Shown here one piece after another: positions 10,016-21,063 of a stretch of 64,000 nucleotides of DNA (positions within the stretch are counted from its first letter, which is position 1; each line of letters opens with the position of its first letter). Under the pieces are notes generated by a model. That model ran no database searches. It was not told the origin of the DNA and saw only the letters and a program-made list of their open reading frames with translations. Source of the DNA: Rodentibacter sp. Ppn85 (GTDB lineage: Bacteria > Pseudomonadota > Gammaproteobacteria > Enterobacterales > Pasteurellaceae). Location: NCBI RefSeq assembly GCF_001999335.1, contig NZ_MLHS01000023.1, positions 1 through 64,000 on the forward strand, in the 5' to 3' direction. A program made the position numbers and the translations under genes.

Positions 10016-10663
10016 ATGAATAGAAAAGAACTTTCACAAAAAATTATCGAAACCTGCCTTGAAATGACCAAATTAGGTTTAAACCAAGGTACCGCAGGAA
10101 ATGTAAGTGTACGTTACAAAGAAGGTATGCTGATTACCCCCACAGGTATGCCGTACCATTTAATGACACCGGAAAATATTGTTTATGTCGATGGTAACGG
10201 TAAACACGAAGACGGAAAGTTGCCTTCCAGCGAATGGCAATTTCATTTAGCCGTCTATCAAGTCCGTGCCGAAGCCAATGCGGTCGTACATAATCATTCT
10301 CTTCATTGCGCCGGTTTATCCATCCTCCAAAAACCAATTCCGGCTATTCATTATATGGTCGCGGTAGGGGGAACCGATCATATTCCTTGCGTGCCTTACG
10401 CAACATTTGGTACGCATGAACTTGCTTCCTACGTGTCGGAGGGAATCAAAGAAAGTAAGGCAATTTTGCTGGCTCATCATGGCTTAATTACTTGTGGTGA
10501 AAATCTTGATAAGGCGTTGTGGCTGGCACAAGAAGTAGAAGTATTGGCTTCTTGGTATTTGAAATTGCTTGCAACCGGTTTGGATATTCCGCTTTTGAGT
10601 CGTGATCAAATGCAGGCGGTATTAGGAAAATTTCATACGTATGGATTACGCATTGAAGAATAG
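10016..10663 (+). CDS. fucA: L-fuculose-1-phosphate aldolase FucA
   Basis: Class II zinc aldolase that splits L-fuculose-1-phosphate into dihydroxyacetone phosphate and L-lactaldehyde. The 215 residues have the aldolase II features: GLNQGTAGNVSVR, the catalytic glutamate in KLPSSEWQFH, and the zinc histidines in VVHNHSLHC and later AHHGLI. It starts 21 bases after fucU. No lactaldehyde reductase (fucO) or dehydrogenase gene is present nearby. Confidence 0.95.
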   Translation: MNRKELSQKIIETCLEMTKLGLNQGTAGNVSVRYKEGMLITPTGMPYHLMTPENIVYVDGNGKHEDGKLPSSEWQFHLAVYQVRAEANAVVHNHSLHCAGLSILQKPIPAIHYMVAVGGTDHIPCVPYATFGTHELASYVSEGIKESKAILLAHHGLITCGENLDKALWLAQEVEVLASWYLKLLATGLDIPLLSRDQMQAVLGKFHTYGLRIEE

Positions 10664-10705
10664 CAATTCTTGCTTCTTTCTACTAATTAATATAAGGAAT
10701 ACACT

Positions 10706-11995
10706 ATGAGTGCCAAAGTATTAGAAAAGAAATTTGTTGTACCATTTATTTTAATTACTAGCTTATTTGCATTATGGGGATTTGCGAATGATATTACCAA
10801 CCCAATGGTGGCCGTATTTCAAACTGTGATGGAAATTCCGGCCTCCGAAGCCGCTTTGGTGCAGTTTGCGTTTTATGGTGGTTACGGTACGATGGCGATT
10901 CCCGCAGCTATTTTTGCCAGCAAGTACAGTTATAAAGCAGGGATTATGTTAGGGCTCATTCTCTATGCCGTTGGTGCATTCTTATTCTGGCCTGCTGCAA
11001 AGTTTGAAATATTTAATTTCTTCCTTATCTCCTTATATATTTTAACCTTTGGGTTAGCCTTCTTAGAAACTACCGCCAACCCTTATATTCTTGCTATGGG
11101 TGATCCGCAAACTGCAACCCGCCGTTTGAACTTTGCACAATCTTTTAATCCGCTAGGTTCTATCACTGGTATGTTTATTGCTTCCCAAATGGTTTTAACC
11201 AATCTTGAATCGGATAAGCGTGATGCAGCGGGTAACCTTATTTTCCACACGCTATCCGAAACGGAAAAAATAGGCATTCGCACACATGATTTGGCAGAAA
11301 TTCGTGATCCTTATATCGCATTAGGTTTTGTGGTTGTCGCTGTGTTAATTATTATCGGTCTTTACAAAATGCCGGCAGTAAAAGTGGAAGAAAACGGTAG
11401 CCACATTTCATTTAAAGAAGCAGTCAGCCGTTTAGTGAAAAAAGCCAAATATCGTGAAGGCGTGATTGCTCAAGTTTTCTATGTCGGCGTGCAAATCATG
11501 TGCTGGACTTTCATCGTGCAATATGCAGAACGCTTAGGTTTCACTAAAGCGGAGGGGCAAAATTTCAATATTGTTGCCATGGGTATTTTCATCTGTAGCC
11601 GCTTTATTAGCACCAGTTTAATGAAATATTTGAAAGCGGAATTTATGTTAATGCTCTTTGCAATCGGCGGCTTTTTCAGTATTCTCGGTGTTATTTTCAT
11701 TGACGGTGTGTGGGGCTTGTACTGTTTAATTTTAACTTCCGGCTTTATGTCGCTCATGTTTCCAACCATCTACGGTATCGCACTCTATGGTTTAAAAGAA
11801 GAATCTACCTTAGGTGCAGCAGGTTTGGTGATGGCAATCGTGGGAGGAGCATTAATGCCGCCACTACAAGGTATGATCATTGATCAAGATGAAGTAATGG
11901 GGCTACCGGCGGTGAACTTCTCCTTTATCCTACCTCTTGTCTGCTTTACGGCGATTGCTATCTATGGATTTAGAGCTTGGAAAATTCTTAGATAA
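10706..11995 (+). CDS. fucP: L-fucose:H+ symporter FucP
   Basis: Major-facilitator permease of the FHS family (429 residues, about 12 membrane segments). The N-terminal helix motif FALWGFANDITNPMV contains the conserved Asn-Asp used for proton coupling in E. coli FucP, and FLETTANPYILAMG and AGLVMAIVGGALMPPLQG are family signatures. ATG 10706 follows TAAGGAATACACT. It is the last gene of the fucose operon, followed by a strong facing-USS hairpin. Confidence 0.95.
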   Translation: MSAKVLEKKFVVPFILITSLFALWGFANDITNPMVAVFQTVMEIPASEAALVQFAFYGGYGTMAIPAAIFASKYSYKAGIMLGLILYAVGAFLFWPAAKFEIFNFFLISLYILTFGLAFLETTANPYILAMGDPQTATRRLNFAQSFNPLGSITGMFIASQMVLTNLESDKRDAAGNLIFHTLSETEKIGIRTHDLAEIRDPYIALGFVVVAVLIIIGLYKMPAVKVEENGSHISFKEAVSRLVKKAKYREGVIAQVFYVGVQIMCWTFIVQYAERLGFTKAEGQNFNIVAMGIFICSRFISTSLMKYLKAEFMLMLFAIGGFFSILGVIFIDGVWGLYCLILTSGFMSLMFPTIYGIALYGLKEESTLGAAGLVMAIVGGALMPPLQGMIIDQDEVMGLPAVNFSFILPLVCFTAIAIYGFRAWKILR

Positions 11996-12004
11996 TAGTA
12001 AATT

Positions 12005-12035
12005 TGACCGCACTTTTAAGTGCGGTCATTTTTTT
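12005..12035 (+). terminator. Facing-USS terminator after fucP
   Basis: GACCGCACT-TTTA-AGTGCGGTC stem followed by a T7 tract. Two uptake signal sequences in opposite orientation form the stem, a common Pasteurellaceae arrangement. Confidence 0.92.
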
Positions 12036-12123
12036 ACAAATTTAATAGGCAATCCTTGTGTTTAATTCCCGTATTCCCGTTGAGTTAGATCAATAAATCA
12101 GGTAAACTATCGTCCCGTCTTTG

Positions 12124-12187
12124 ATAGCTAATCTTCTTCAATTTCCGACCGCACTTTTGTGAAATGTCTAGCAAGATGATTAGCTAT
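12124..12187 (+). other. Inverted repeat in the pyrG leader
   Basis: ATAGCTAAT at 12124-12132 and ATTAGCTAT at 12179-12187 are perfect 9-base complements enclosing a USS, ending 36 bases before pyrG. It could be an operator or an RNA stem; its function is unknown. Confidence 0.4.
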
Positions 12188-12189
12188 AA

Positions 12190-13857
<1,668 letters not shown>

Positions 13858-13867
13858 TTTTTGAATA

Positions 13868-13916
13868 TAAAAAAGTGCGGTTAAAAATCTTAATGGATTT
13901 TAACCGCACTTTTTTG
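13868..13916 (+). terminator. Facing-USS terminator after pyrG
   Basis: Two opposed USS copies (AAAGTGCGGTTAAAA and TTTTAACCGCACTTTT) form a 16-bp stem with a short loop, ending in T6. Confidence 0.92.
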
Positions 13917-14118
13917 TTTTATTGAGCATTGGAAGCATGTTCGGCTAGTGAGGTGATTTGTCAAAAAGTTACCGAAATTTATTCATATAATTAAGATCAT
14001 TATTTCTTTTTAGTAAAATATATTCTATCTGATGGATTGTTTATTTGATTTTTTGAAATTATATAATGCGCTTCATCAACAGAACAATCAGTTCTAACAA
14101 GAAATGAAGGAGTTTTAT

Positions 14119-15046
14119 ATGAAAAAAGTAGCGAATATTTTTACTGCACCGGAAAAAACACTGGGTAGGTAATGGTTTCCATGTTGCGTCAATGTTTAGT
14201 TACAACGATAAAGATAAAAATCTTGATCCGTTTCTTTTAATGGATTACAACCCGCCAAAATTCTTCCTAGGCGGTCGTCAGGCGGTCGTCAGGCGGTCGT
14301 CAGGCGGTCGTCAGGCGGTCGTCAGGCGGTCGTCAGGCGGTCGTCGTGACAATTCTGAATTTAATTTACGTGGCATGGAAGAGCATCCTCACCGTACTTA
14401 TCAAGGCGAAGTTTCTCACCGCGATTCTCACGGTGGCGGCGGTACAATCGGTACGGGCGATGTTCAATGGATGACGGCCGGCTCCGGAGTGATGCACGAA
14501 GAAATGCACTCGGAAAAATTTGCTAAAGAAGGCGGATTATTCGAAATGGTACAACTTTGGGTAAATTTACCGGCGAAAGATAAAATGACCGAACCGAAAT
14601 ATCAAGCGATTAAATCGGCGGATATTCCGGTAGTAAAATTGCCTAACGATGCAGGTCAAGTCCGAGTGATTGCCGGTGAATTGTTAGGAACAACGGGTTC
14701 TGCCAGTACCTTTAGCCCGATTAATATGTGGGATACTACCATGAATGCAAATGCGACACATACTTTTAGTGTGCCGGAAAGCCATAATGTAGTCATCCTT
14801 GTATTAGAGGGAACAATTCAAGTTGGCGGAGACGCAATTGCACGCCGTGGCGAGTTAGTCACTTTCGAGCGTGGCGGCGCGGATGTACTAATTGAATCTA
14901 ACAATGACGCGAAATTGTTAATTCTTACCGGTGAACCGCTCAATGAGCCGATTGTCGGTTACGGCCCGTTTGTGATGAATACCCGCGAGCAAATTGTTGA
15001 AGCTTTTAACGATGTGCAAACCGGTAAATTCGGTCGTTTAAACTAA
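14119..15046 (+). pseudogene. Pirin-family protein, frameshifted, with 11-bp tandem repeat
   Basis: Pirin-like cupin gene. The natural start is probably ATG 14119 (AAGGAG upstream), encoding MKKVANIFTAPEK, but a tract of six A (14153-14158) is one base too long, so translation stops at TAG-GTAA shortly after. Removing one A restores HWVGNGFHVASMFSYND and the rest of the protein. As it stands only the ATG at 14192, without a clear ribosome-binding site, could give a shortened 284-residue product. The pirin metal site is intact (EEHPHRTYQGEVSHRD, VQWMTAGSGVMHEEMH). At 14270 an 11-bp repeat inserts 22 unusual residues (GGRQAVVRRSS twice) in the conserved N-terminal cupin, keeping frame. The pirin assignment is secure; its role is not known (some members act as quercetinases). 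Confidence 0.85.
14270..14345 (+). repeat. Tandem 11-bp repeat in the pirin gene
   Basis: Unit GGCGGTCGTCA is repeated six times exactly, followed by 10 bases of a seventh unit. Since 11 is not a multiple of 3, each gain or loss of one unit shifts the frame; six extra units (66 bases) is a frame-keeping state. Without the extra units the coding sequence reads FFLGGRRDN, the expected pirin sequence. Confidence 0.95.
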
Positions 15047-15197
15047 GAATGATTTAAGTATGCTTAAATCCTGGGGATAAATTCTATTATTTAAGGATTT
15101 ACCCCTTAAGAAATTTTATAGTGAATTAAGGCTAAACTTGTAGGCTTAGAAATTGCTACAATAATTAAAAAAGTGCGGTCATTTTGGAGGGGATTTT

Positions 15198-15998
15198 ATG
15201 CACTACATTCAATCAACAGACTCAGGCTACTGGCTCCTCACGCAGGGTTCTGATTTACATTTAGTAAAGGGGAAATTACCTTGCGGAACGGCCGAATCAT
15301 TCGGCTTTGAAAATTTAAAAGGCATGATAATTGGGGAATGGGAAAATCAGCCCTTATGGCTTATTGAAGAACAACAAGATGATCAACGAGCCTATTCTAG
15401 TTTGCGGGATTTGCTTTTTCTTCCCGAAGAAAGATTTTATTTGTTAAACCGCGGTGTGGAAATTAATCATTTTTTGAAAACCCATCAATTTTGTGGTAAG
15501 TGCGGTCATTCCAATCGTCAAACGAAAGACGAACTTGCTATGCAGTGTACGCATTGCGGTTATCGTACTTACCCCGTTATTTGCCCTTCCATTATTGTTG
15601 CCGTACGCCGTGACACGCATATTTTACTTGCCAATCATAAACGCCATTATCAGCCCGGCGGAGGAATGTACACAACGCTTGCCGGTTTTGTCGAAGCGGG
15701 GGAAACTTTTGAACAGACGGTTCGGCGTGAAGTTTTTGAAGAAACCGGTATTCGGATTAAAAATATTCGTTATTTCGGTAGCCAACCTTGGGCGTTTCCG
15801 AATTCACAAATGGTAGGGTTTTTGGCTGACTATGAAAGTGGTGAAATTTCTTTACAGGAAGCGGAAATTCATGATGCGCAATGGTTTTCTTATCAGCAAC
15901 CCTTGCCAGAATTGCCGCCAACAGGTACTATCGCACGTAAATTGATTGATGCTACGCTCCAACTTTGCAAAGCATCAGATAACAGAAAGGAAACCTAA
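15198..15998 (+). CDS. nudC: NAD-capping / NADH pyrophosphatase NudC
   Basis: Nudix hydrolase of 266 residues that cleaves NADH and, as shown in E. coli, removes NAD caps from RNA. A four-cysteine zinc ribbon (CGKCGHSN and CTHCGYRTYP) lies near residues 98-120, then the Nudix box GFVEAGETFEQTVRREVFEETGI, then the NudC signature SQPWAFPNSQMVGF. ATG 15198 follows GGAGGGGATTTT. The stop abuts hemE, as in the nudC-hemE order of E. coli. Confidence 0.95.
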   Translation: MHYIQSTDSGYWLLTQGSDLHLVKGKLPCGTAESFGFENLKGMIIGEWENQPLWLIEEQQDDQRAYSSLRDLLFLPEERFYLLNRGVEINHFLKTHQFCGKCGHSNRQTKDELAMQCTHCGYRTYPVICPSIIVAVRRDTHILLANHKRHYQPGGGMYTTLAGFVEAGETFEQTVRREVFEETGIRIKNIRYFGSQPWAFPNSQMVGFLADYESGEISLQEAEIHDAQWFSYQQPLPELPPTGTIARKLIDATLQLCKASDNRKET

Positions 15999-17063
15999 AT
16001 GTCAGCCCTAAAAAATGATCGTTATTTAAAAGCCTTATTACGCCAACCTGTAGATTGTACGCCGATTTGGATGATGCGTCAGGCCGGACGTTATTTACCG
16101 GAATATAAAGCAACACGGGCACAAGCAGGGGATTTTATGTCTCTTTGCCGCAATGCGGATTTGGCGTGTGAGGTAACCTTACAGCCCCTCCGCCGTTATT
16201 CTCTAGACGCAGCAATTTTATTTTCCGATATTTTAACCATTCCGGACGCCATGGGGTTAGGTTTAAGTTTTGGTGTCGGCGAAGGCCCTAAATTTGCCAA
16301 ACCGATTGAAAGCAAAAGTGCGGTTGAAAATCTGCCGATTCCTGATCCGGAAAAAGAATTACAATATGTGATGAATGCGGTACGCACTATTCGCCGTGAA
16401 CTAAACGGCGAAGTCCCGCTTATCGGTTTTTCCGGTAGTCCGTGGACACTCGCCACTTACATGGTGGAAGGTGGTAGCAGTAAAACTTTCAGTAAGATTA
16501 AAAAAATGATGTATGCAGAACCGCAAACATTACATTTATTGCTGGATAAACTTGCGGATGCCGTGATCCTCTATCTTAACGGACAAATTAAAGCCGGTGT
16601 GCAATCCGTGATGGTTTTTGATACTTGGGGCGGGGTATTGGGGCATCGTGAATATTTGGATTTTTCCCTTCAATATATGCACAAAATTGTTGATGGTTTG
16701 ATTCGTGAAAATGAGGGGCGCGCTGTGCCGGTAACCCTCTTTACCAAGGGGGGCGGATTATGGCTTGAAGCGATAGCGAATACCGGTTGTGATGCAATCG
16801 GCTTAGATTGGACGGTCAATCTGGCTGAGGCAAAAGCACGTGTCGGACATAAAGTCGCTTTGCAAGGCAATATGGATCCAAGTGTGCTTTATGCGCCGGC
16901 AGAACGAATTGAACAAGAAGTGCGGTCAATTTTAGCTGATTTTGGAGAGGGCAGCGGCCATGTGTTTAATCTAGGACACGGTATCCATCAAGATGTGCCG
17001 GAAAATACACCAAAAGTGTTTGTTGATGCGGTTCACCAATATTCCAAAATCTATCATAAATAA
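15999..17063 (+). CDS. hemE: Uroporphyrinogen decarboxylase HemE
   Basis: HemE (354 residues) removes four carboxyl groups from uroporphyrinogen III to give coproporphyrinogen III, a cytoplasmic step of haem synthesis. The N-terminal signature [15 protein letters not shown] with the substrate-binding arginines and the invariant aspartate in [15 protein letters not shown] are present, as is [17 protein letters not shown]. The ATG comes directly after the nudC stop with AGAAAGGAAACC upstream. Its presence argues against H. influenzae, which lacks this part of the pathway. Confidence 0.97.
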   Translation: MSALKNDRYLKALLRQPVDCTPIWMMRQAGRYLPEYKATRAQAGDFMSLCRNADLACEVTLQPLRRYSLDAAILFSDILTIPDAMGLGLSFGVGEGPKFAKPIESKSAVENLPIPDPEKELQYVMNAVRTIRRELNGEVPLIGFSGSPWTLATYMVEGGSSKTFSKIKKMMYAEPQTLHLLLDKLADAVILYLNGQIKAGVQSVMVFDTWGGVLGHREYLDFSLQYMHKIVDGLIRENEGRAVPVTLFTKGGGLWLEAIANTGCDAIGLDWTVNLAEAKARVGHKVALQGNMDPSVLYAPAERIEQEVRSILADFGEGSGHVFNLGHGIHQDVPENTPKVFVDAVHQYSKIYHK

Positions 17064-17072
17064 GAAAATAAG

Positions 17073-17663
17073 ATGCGAAATCCTATCCATAAACGTCTGG
17101 AAAACCTTGAAAGCTGGCAGCATTTAACTTTTATGGCGGCATTATGCGAGCGTATGATGCCGAATTTTAAATTATTCTGCCAAATGAATAACCGGGAAAC
17201 AGAAGGCAAAATCTACCAAAATATTCTCAATCTGGTGTGGGAATATTTAACGGTAAAAGATTGTAAAATTAATTTTGAGAATCAATTGGAAAAATTGGAA
17301 TCCATTATTCCCGATGTGAATAACTATGACAATTTTGGTGTTGTACCCGCACTTGATGCTTGTGAAGCCTTGGCTGAGATTTTGCATGCTATTATTGCGG
17401 GAGAAACCTTAGAAAGAGCGGTTAAAATTAGCCGTATTTCTTTGGGGACGATTACGGCATTATTGGAAACGGAAAACGGCCGTCATTTTTCTGAAACCGA
17501 GCTCAAAGAAAATGAAGATATTCAAGCCGAATTGGATGTGCAGTGGCAAATTTATCGTTTGTTAAAAGAATGTGAAAAACGAGATGTTGCACTGATTTTA
17601 GATCTAAAAAATGAGATTAGAACTGAAGGTATATCCAATATCGGTATAGAATTTAACCAATAA
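17073..17663 (+). CDS. yjaG: YjaG family protein (DUF416)
   Basis: A 196-residue cytoplasmic protein of the DUF416/YjaG family, recognised by the opening NPIHKRLENLESWQHLTFMAALCERMMPNF and by its place between hemE and hupA, as in E. coli and Haemophilus. No catalytic motif is known; the protein is mostly helical with acidic stretches. It begins 9 bases after hemE, so it is cotranscribed. Function unknown. Confidence 0.9.
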   Translation: MRNPIHKRLENLESWQHLTFMAALCERMMPNFKLFCQMNNRETEGKIYQNILNLVWEYLTVKDCKINFENQLEKLESIIPDVNNYDNFGVVPALDACEALAEILHAIIAGETLERAVKISRISLGTITALLETENGRHFSETELKENEDIQAELDVQWQIYRLLKECEKRDVALILDLKNEIRTEGISNIGIEFNQ

Positions 17664-17810
17664 CGTGAGATTTATCACAAATTTAAAAAATCTTACTTTT
17701 ATTTCATTGAAAGTTAGATTATGCTTTACGTAGCCGTTGTTGCCTGGGCTGAATGCTTGGTAGCGCGCTTTATTAAAGAAACAAATTAAATTTAACGAAA
17801 GGTAAAGTCT

Positions 17811-18083
17811 ATGAACAAAACAGATTTAATTGATGCAATCGCAAGTGCTGCAGAGCTAAATAAAAAACAAGCTAAAGCAGCATTGGAAGCAACTTTAGAA
17901 GCAATCGCTGCAAGCCTTAAAAAAGGTGAGCCGGTACAATTGATTGGTTTCGGTACATTTAAAGTAAACCAACGTGCGGCACGTACAGGCCGTAACCCGC
18001 AAACCGGTGCGGAAATTAAAATTGCTGCATCTAAAGTGCCAGCATTTGTGTCCGGCAAAGCATTAAAAGAAGCAATCAAATAA
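17811..18083 (+). CDS. hupA: DNA-binding protein HU
   Basis: HU histone-like protein of 90 residues that bends and compacts DNA. The family signature [21 protein letters not shown], forming the DNA-gripping arm, is intact. A 147-base gap before it probably contains its own promoter. A compact terminator follows. The yjaG-hupA order supports the name. Confidence 0.96.
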   Translation: MNKTDLIDAIASAAELNKKQAKAALEATLEAIAASLKKGEPVQLIGFGTFKVNQRAARTGRNPQTGAEIKIAASKVPAFVSGKALKEAIK

Positions 18084-18105
18084 TTAATTGCATAAATTAT
18101 TATAG

Positions 18106-18130
18106 ACCCTGCCTTGAGCAGGGTTTTTTG
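18106..18130 (+). terminator. Terminator after hupA
   Basis: ACCCTGC-CTTGA-GCAGGGT stem followed by T5-6. Confidence 0.9.
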
Positions 18131-18216
18131 TTACTTGAAATTTCCTTTACAAAATAGTTCTATTTCTATAGTATTTTGAACCGAAATTTTATTAGAAAGT
18201 TATTTTACATTTTTAA

Positions 18217-18990
18217 ATGAAACGAAATAATCAACCCCGTAGTGCACAACAACGTCGCCATAAGATTATGCAGCTTTTACGACAACAAGATGAAGTAGGT
18301 GTGGAGCAGTTAGTTAGATTATTTGACATCTCCGAAGTCACCATTCGTAAAGATTTAACCGCATTGGAGAGTAGCGGTTTTTTATTACGTAAATATGGCG
18401 GTGCGATCTTAATGCCGAAAGAGATTATTGATGAAAGCGAAAATAAAGAACTTTCGAAACGAAAGGTTGTCATAGCCAAAGCAGCGGCGGAGCGTATTCG
18501 CGATCATAATCGGATTATTGTAGATAGTGGTAGCACTACGGCAGCTTTGATTAAGCAGCTCAATAGAAAGCAAGGCTTGATTGTGATGACAAATTCTCTT
18601 TCTGTGGCAACGGCGCTGAGAGCTTTGGAAAATGAACCTACGCTACTGATGACAGGGGGAACTTGGGATACACGCTCCGAATCGTTCCAAGGCAAAGTAG
18701 CAGAGCAGGTATTACGATCCTATGATTTTGACCAGCTATTTATTGGGGCGGACGGTATTGATTTAGAACGGGGAACAACGACATTTAATGAGTTAGTCGG
18801 ACTAAGTCAGGTGATGGCAGAGGTTTCTCGTGAAGTGATCGTGATGGTGGAATCCCAAAAAATTGGCAGAAAAATGCCCAATTTAGAATTAGCTTGGCAG
18901 AAAATCGATGTATTAATTACCGATAACGGACTGTCAGAACAAGATAAACAAGCAATTTTGGCACGAGATGTAGAAGTCATCTGTGTGTGA
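18217..18990 (+). CDS. DeoR-family regulator next to glmS
   Basis: DeoR-family repressor of 257 residues. The N-terminal helix-turn-helix is VGVEQLVRLFDISEVTIRKDLTALESSGFLLRKYGGA; the C-terminal sugar-phosphate sensor has IIVDSGSTTAALIKQL, TNSLSVA, TGGTWDTRSESF and FIGADGID. It resembles the AgaR/GlpR branch. It lies 56 bases upstream of glmS on the same strand, so control of amino-sugar synthesis by a phosphorylated hexosamine is a reasonable inference, not shown by the sequence. No strong ribosome-binding site precedes ATG 18217. Confidence 0.85.
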   Translation: MKRNNQPRSAQQRRHKIMQLLRQQDEVGVEQLVRLFDISEVTIRKDLTALESSGFLLRKYGGAILMPKEIIDESENKELSKRKVVIAKAAAERIRDHNRIIVDSGSTTAALIKQLNRKQGLIVMTNSLSVATALRALENEPTLLMTGGTWDTRSESFQGKVAEQVLRSYDFDQLFIGADGIDLERGTTTFNELVGLSQVMAEVSREVIVMVESQKIGRKMPNLELAWQKIDVLITDNGLSEQDKQAILARDVEVICV

Positions 18991-19046
18991 AAGTGCGGTC
19001 AAAATGGCAATTATTTTTAAATTAATCAACAAATAAAGGAAAGCTT

Positions 19047-20879
19047 ATGTGTGGTATTGTGGGCGCAGTAGCGCAGCGTGATGTTGCAGAAATCTTAATT
19101 AACGGATTGCATCGTTTAGAGTATCGCGGTTATGACTCTGCCGGTGTGGCTGTGGTCAATGAACAGCATGAATTACAACGTGTACGTTGTTTAGGTAAAG
19201 TTAAAGCGTTGGACGAAGCTGTTGCGACGAAGCCGTTAATTGGCGGAACGGGGATTGCCCATACCCGTTGGGCAACCCATGGCGAACCGTCGGAAGCCAA
19301 TGCCCACCCTCATATTTCAGGCAATTTTGCAGTGGTACATAATGGTATTATTGAAAATCACGAAGAATTGCGTGAATTACTAAAATCAAGGGGCTATGTG
19401 TTTCTTTCTCAAACCGATACCGAGGTGATTGCACATCTTGTGGAATGGGAAATGCGTAGCACGGATTCTTTGCTTGAAGCGGTACAAAAAGTGGTGAAAC
19501 AGCTTACCGGAGCTTACGGTATGGTGGTGCTAGATCGCAATCATCCAGAACATTTGGTGGCTGCCCGTTCAGGTAGTCCGTTAGTAATTGGTTTAGGGAT
19601 TGGTGAAAATTTTCTGGCATCAGATCAACTGGCATTATTGAGTGTGACCCGTCGTTTCATTTTCTTGGAAGAAGGGGATATTGCGGAAATCACTCGCCGT
19701 ACTGTAGATATTTATGATGTGCGGGGTAACAAGATTGAACGTGAAGTGCATGAATCCAATCTTGAAAATGATGCCGCTGAGAAAGGCAAATTCCGCCATT
19801 TTATGCAGAAAGAAATTTTTGAACAACCGACCGCTCTTATCAACACAATGGAAGGACGTATTAATCACAATAACGTGATTGTGGAGTCTATTGGCAATGG
19901 CGCGAAAGATATTTTAGAGAAAGTACAACATATCCAAATTGTCGCCTGTGGTACATCTTACAATGCCGGTATGGTGGCACGTTATTGGTTTGAGGCGCTT
20001 GCGGGTGTAAGTTGTGATGTGGAAATCGCCTCTGAGTTTCGTTATCGCAAATTTGTTACCCGTCCAAATAGTCTGTTGCTTACCCTTTCTCAATCCGGTG
20101 AAACCGCCGATACATTAGCTGCACTTCGTTTAGAAAAAGAGAAAGGTTACATGGCGGCGATGACAATTTGTAACGTCGCAGGTTCTTCTCTGGTGCGTGA
20201 ATCCGATCTTGCCTTTATGACTCGTGCTGGGGTAGAAATTGGCGTGGCATCAACAAAAGCCTTTACTACCCAATTAGCCGCAATGCTAATGTTAGTGACA
20301 GCAATTGGAAAACTTAACGGTAATATTTCCGATGAAAAAGAGAAAGAAATTGTTAAAGCATTGCATTCTCTTCCGGCCGATATTGAAAAAAGTTTAGCTT
20401 TTGACAAAGATATTGAACTGCTTGCGGAAGATTTTGCTGAAAAACACCATTCGTTGTTCTTAGGTCGTGGCGAATATTATCCGATTGCGATGGAAGCCTC
20501 TTTGAAATTAAAAGAAATTTCTTACATTCATGCGGAGGCCTACGCCGCAGGTGAATTAAAACATGGTCCGTTAGCATTAATTGATGCGGATATGCCCGTG
20601 ATCGTAGTAGCACCGACTAATGATTTATTAGAAAAAGTGAAATCGAATGTTGAAGAAGTGCGCGCTCGTGGCGGTCAGTTGTATGTCTTTGCCGATAAAG
20701 ATGCCGGTTTTACTGAAACGGCGGGGATGAAAATTATCACTATGCCAAAAGTGAATGAAATTATTGCGCCGATTTTTTATACGATACCGATGCAATTATT
20801 GGCTTATCACGTTGCTTTAATTAAGGGGACGGATGTGGATCAGCCGCGTAATCTTGCAAAAGCGGTAACAGTTGAATAA
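19047..20879 (+). CDS. glmS: Glutamine:fructose-6-phosphate amidotransferase GlmS
   Basis: GlmS (610 residues) makes glucosamine-6-phosphate from fructose-6-phosphate and glutamine, committing carbon to cell-wall amino sugars. The N-terminal nucleophile Cys2 (MCGIVGAV) starts the glutaminase domain, with HTRWATHG and the [11 protein letters not shown] segment. Two SIS isomerase domains follow ([46 protein letters not shown]), and the C-terminus [13 protein letters not shown] is canonical. RBS AAAGGAAAG precedes ATG 19047. It opposes NagB, encoded at 32088. No glmS ribozyme is seen in the short leader. Confidence 0.97.
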   Translation: MCGIVGAVAQRDVAEILINGLHRLEYRGYDSAGVAVVNEQHELQRVRCLGKVKALDEAVATKPLIGGTGIAHTRWATHGEPSEANAHPHISGNFAVVHNGIIENHEELRELLKSRGYVFLSQTDTEVIAHLVEWEMRSTDSLLEAVQKVVKQLTGAYGMVVLDRNHPEHLVAARSGSPLVIGLGIGENFLASDQLALLSVTRRFIFLEEGDIAEITRRTVDIYDVRGNKIEREVHESNLENDAAEKGKFRHFMQKEIFEQPTALINTMEGRINHNNVIVESIGNGAKDILEKVQHIQIVACGTSYNAGMVARYWFEALAGVSCDVEIASEFRYRKFVTRPNSLLLTLSQSGETADTLAALRLEKEKGYMAAMTICNVAGSSLVRESDLAFMTRAGVEIGVASTKAFTTQLAAMLMLVTAIGKLNGNISDEKEKEIVKALHSLPADIEKSLAFDKDIELLAEDFAEKHHSLFLGRGEYYPIAMEASLKLKEISYIHAEAYAAGELKHGPLALIDADMPVIVVAPTNDLLEKVKSNVEEVRARGGQLYVFADKDAGFTETAGMKIITMPKVNEIIAPIFYTIPMQLLAYHVALIKGTDVDQPRNLAKAVTVE

Positions 20880-20906
20880 AGCGCGGCTGATTTAGTCACT
20901 ATTTTA

Positions 20907-20937
20907 AAGGCACGGAATATGATTTTCGTGCTTTTTT
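20907..20937 (+). terminator. Terminator after glmS
   Basis: AAGGCACG and CGTGCTTTT form a stem with a 12-base loop, ending in T6. Confidence 0.8.
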
Positions 20938-21063
20938 ATTTGCCTAAAATAAAAAGATTCTTTAAACTACGCACCAGTTTTGAGCGCGGACAAAGTTTTG
21001 CAGCTCATTACATAGCCTTACTCCACTTTAAACACTACCTGTGAGTAGTAAAAGGACATCAAT

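Noticed and set aside
14270-14345. Possible CRISPR array or minisatellite with regulatory role
   Set aside because: Units of 11 bases are directly joined without spacers and lie inside a pirin coding frame, so it is a simple sequence repeat.
19021-19046. glmS ribozyme upstream of glmS
   Set aside because: Only 56 bases separate the genes, and the glmS ribozyme is a Gram-positive element of more than 100 bases; none fits.
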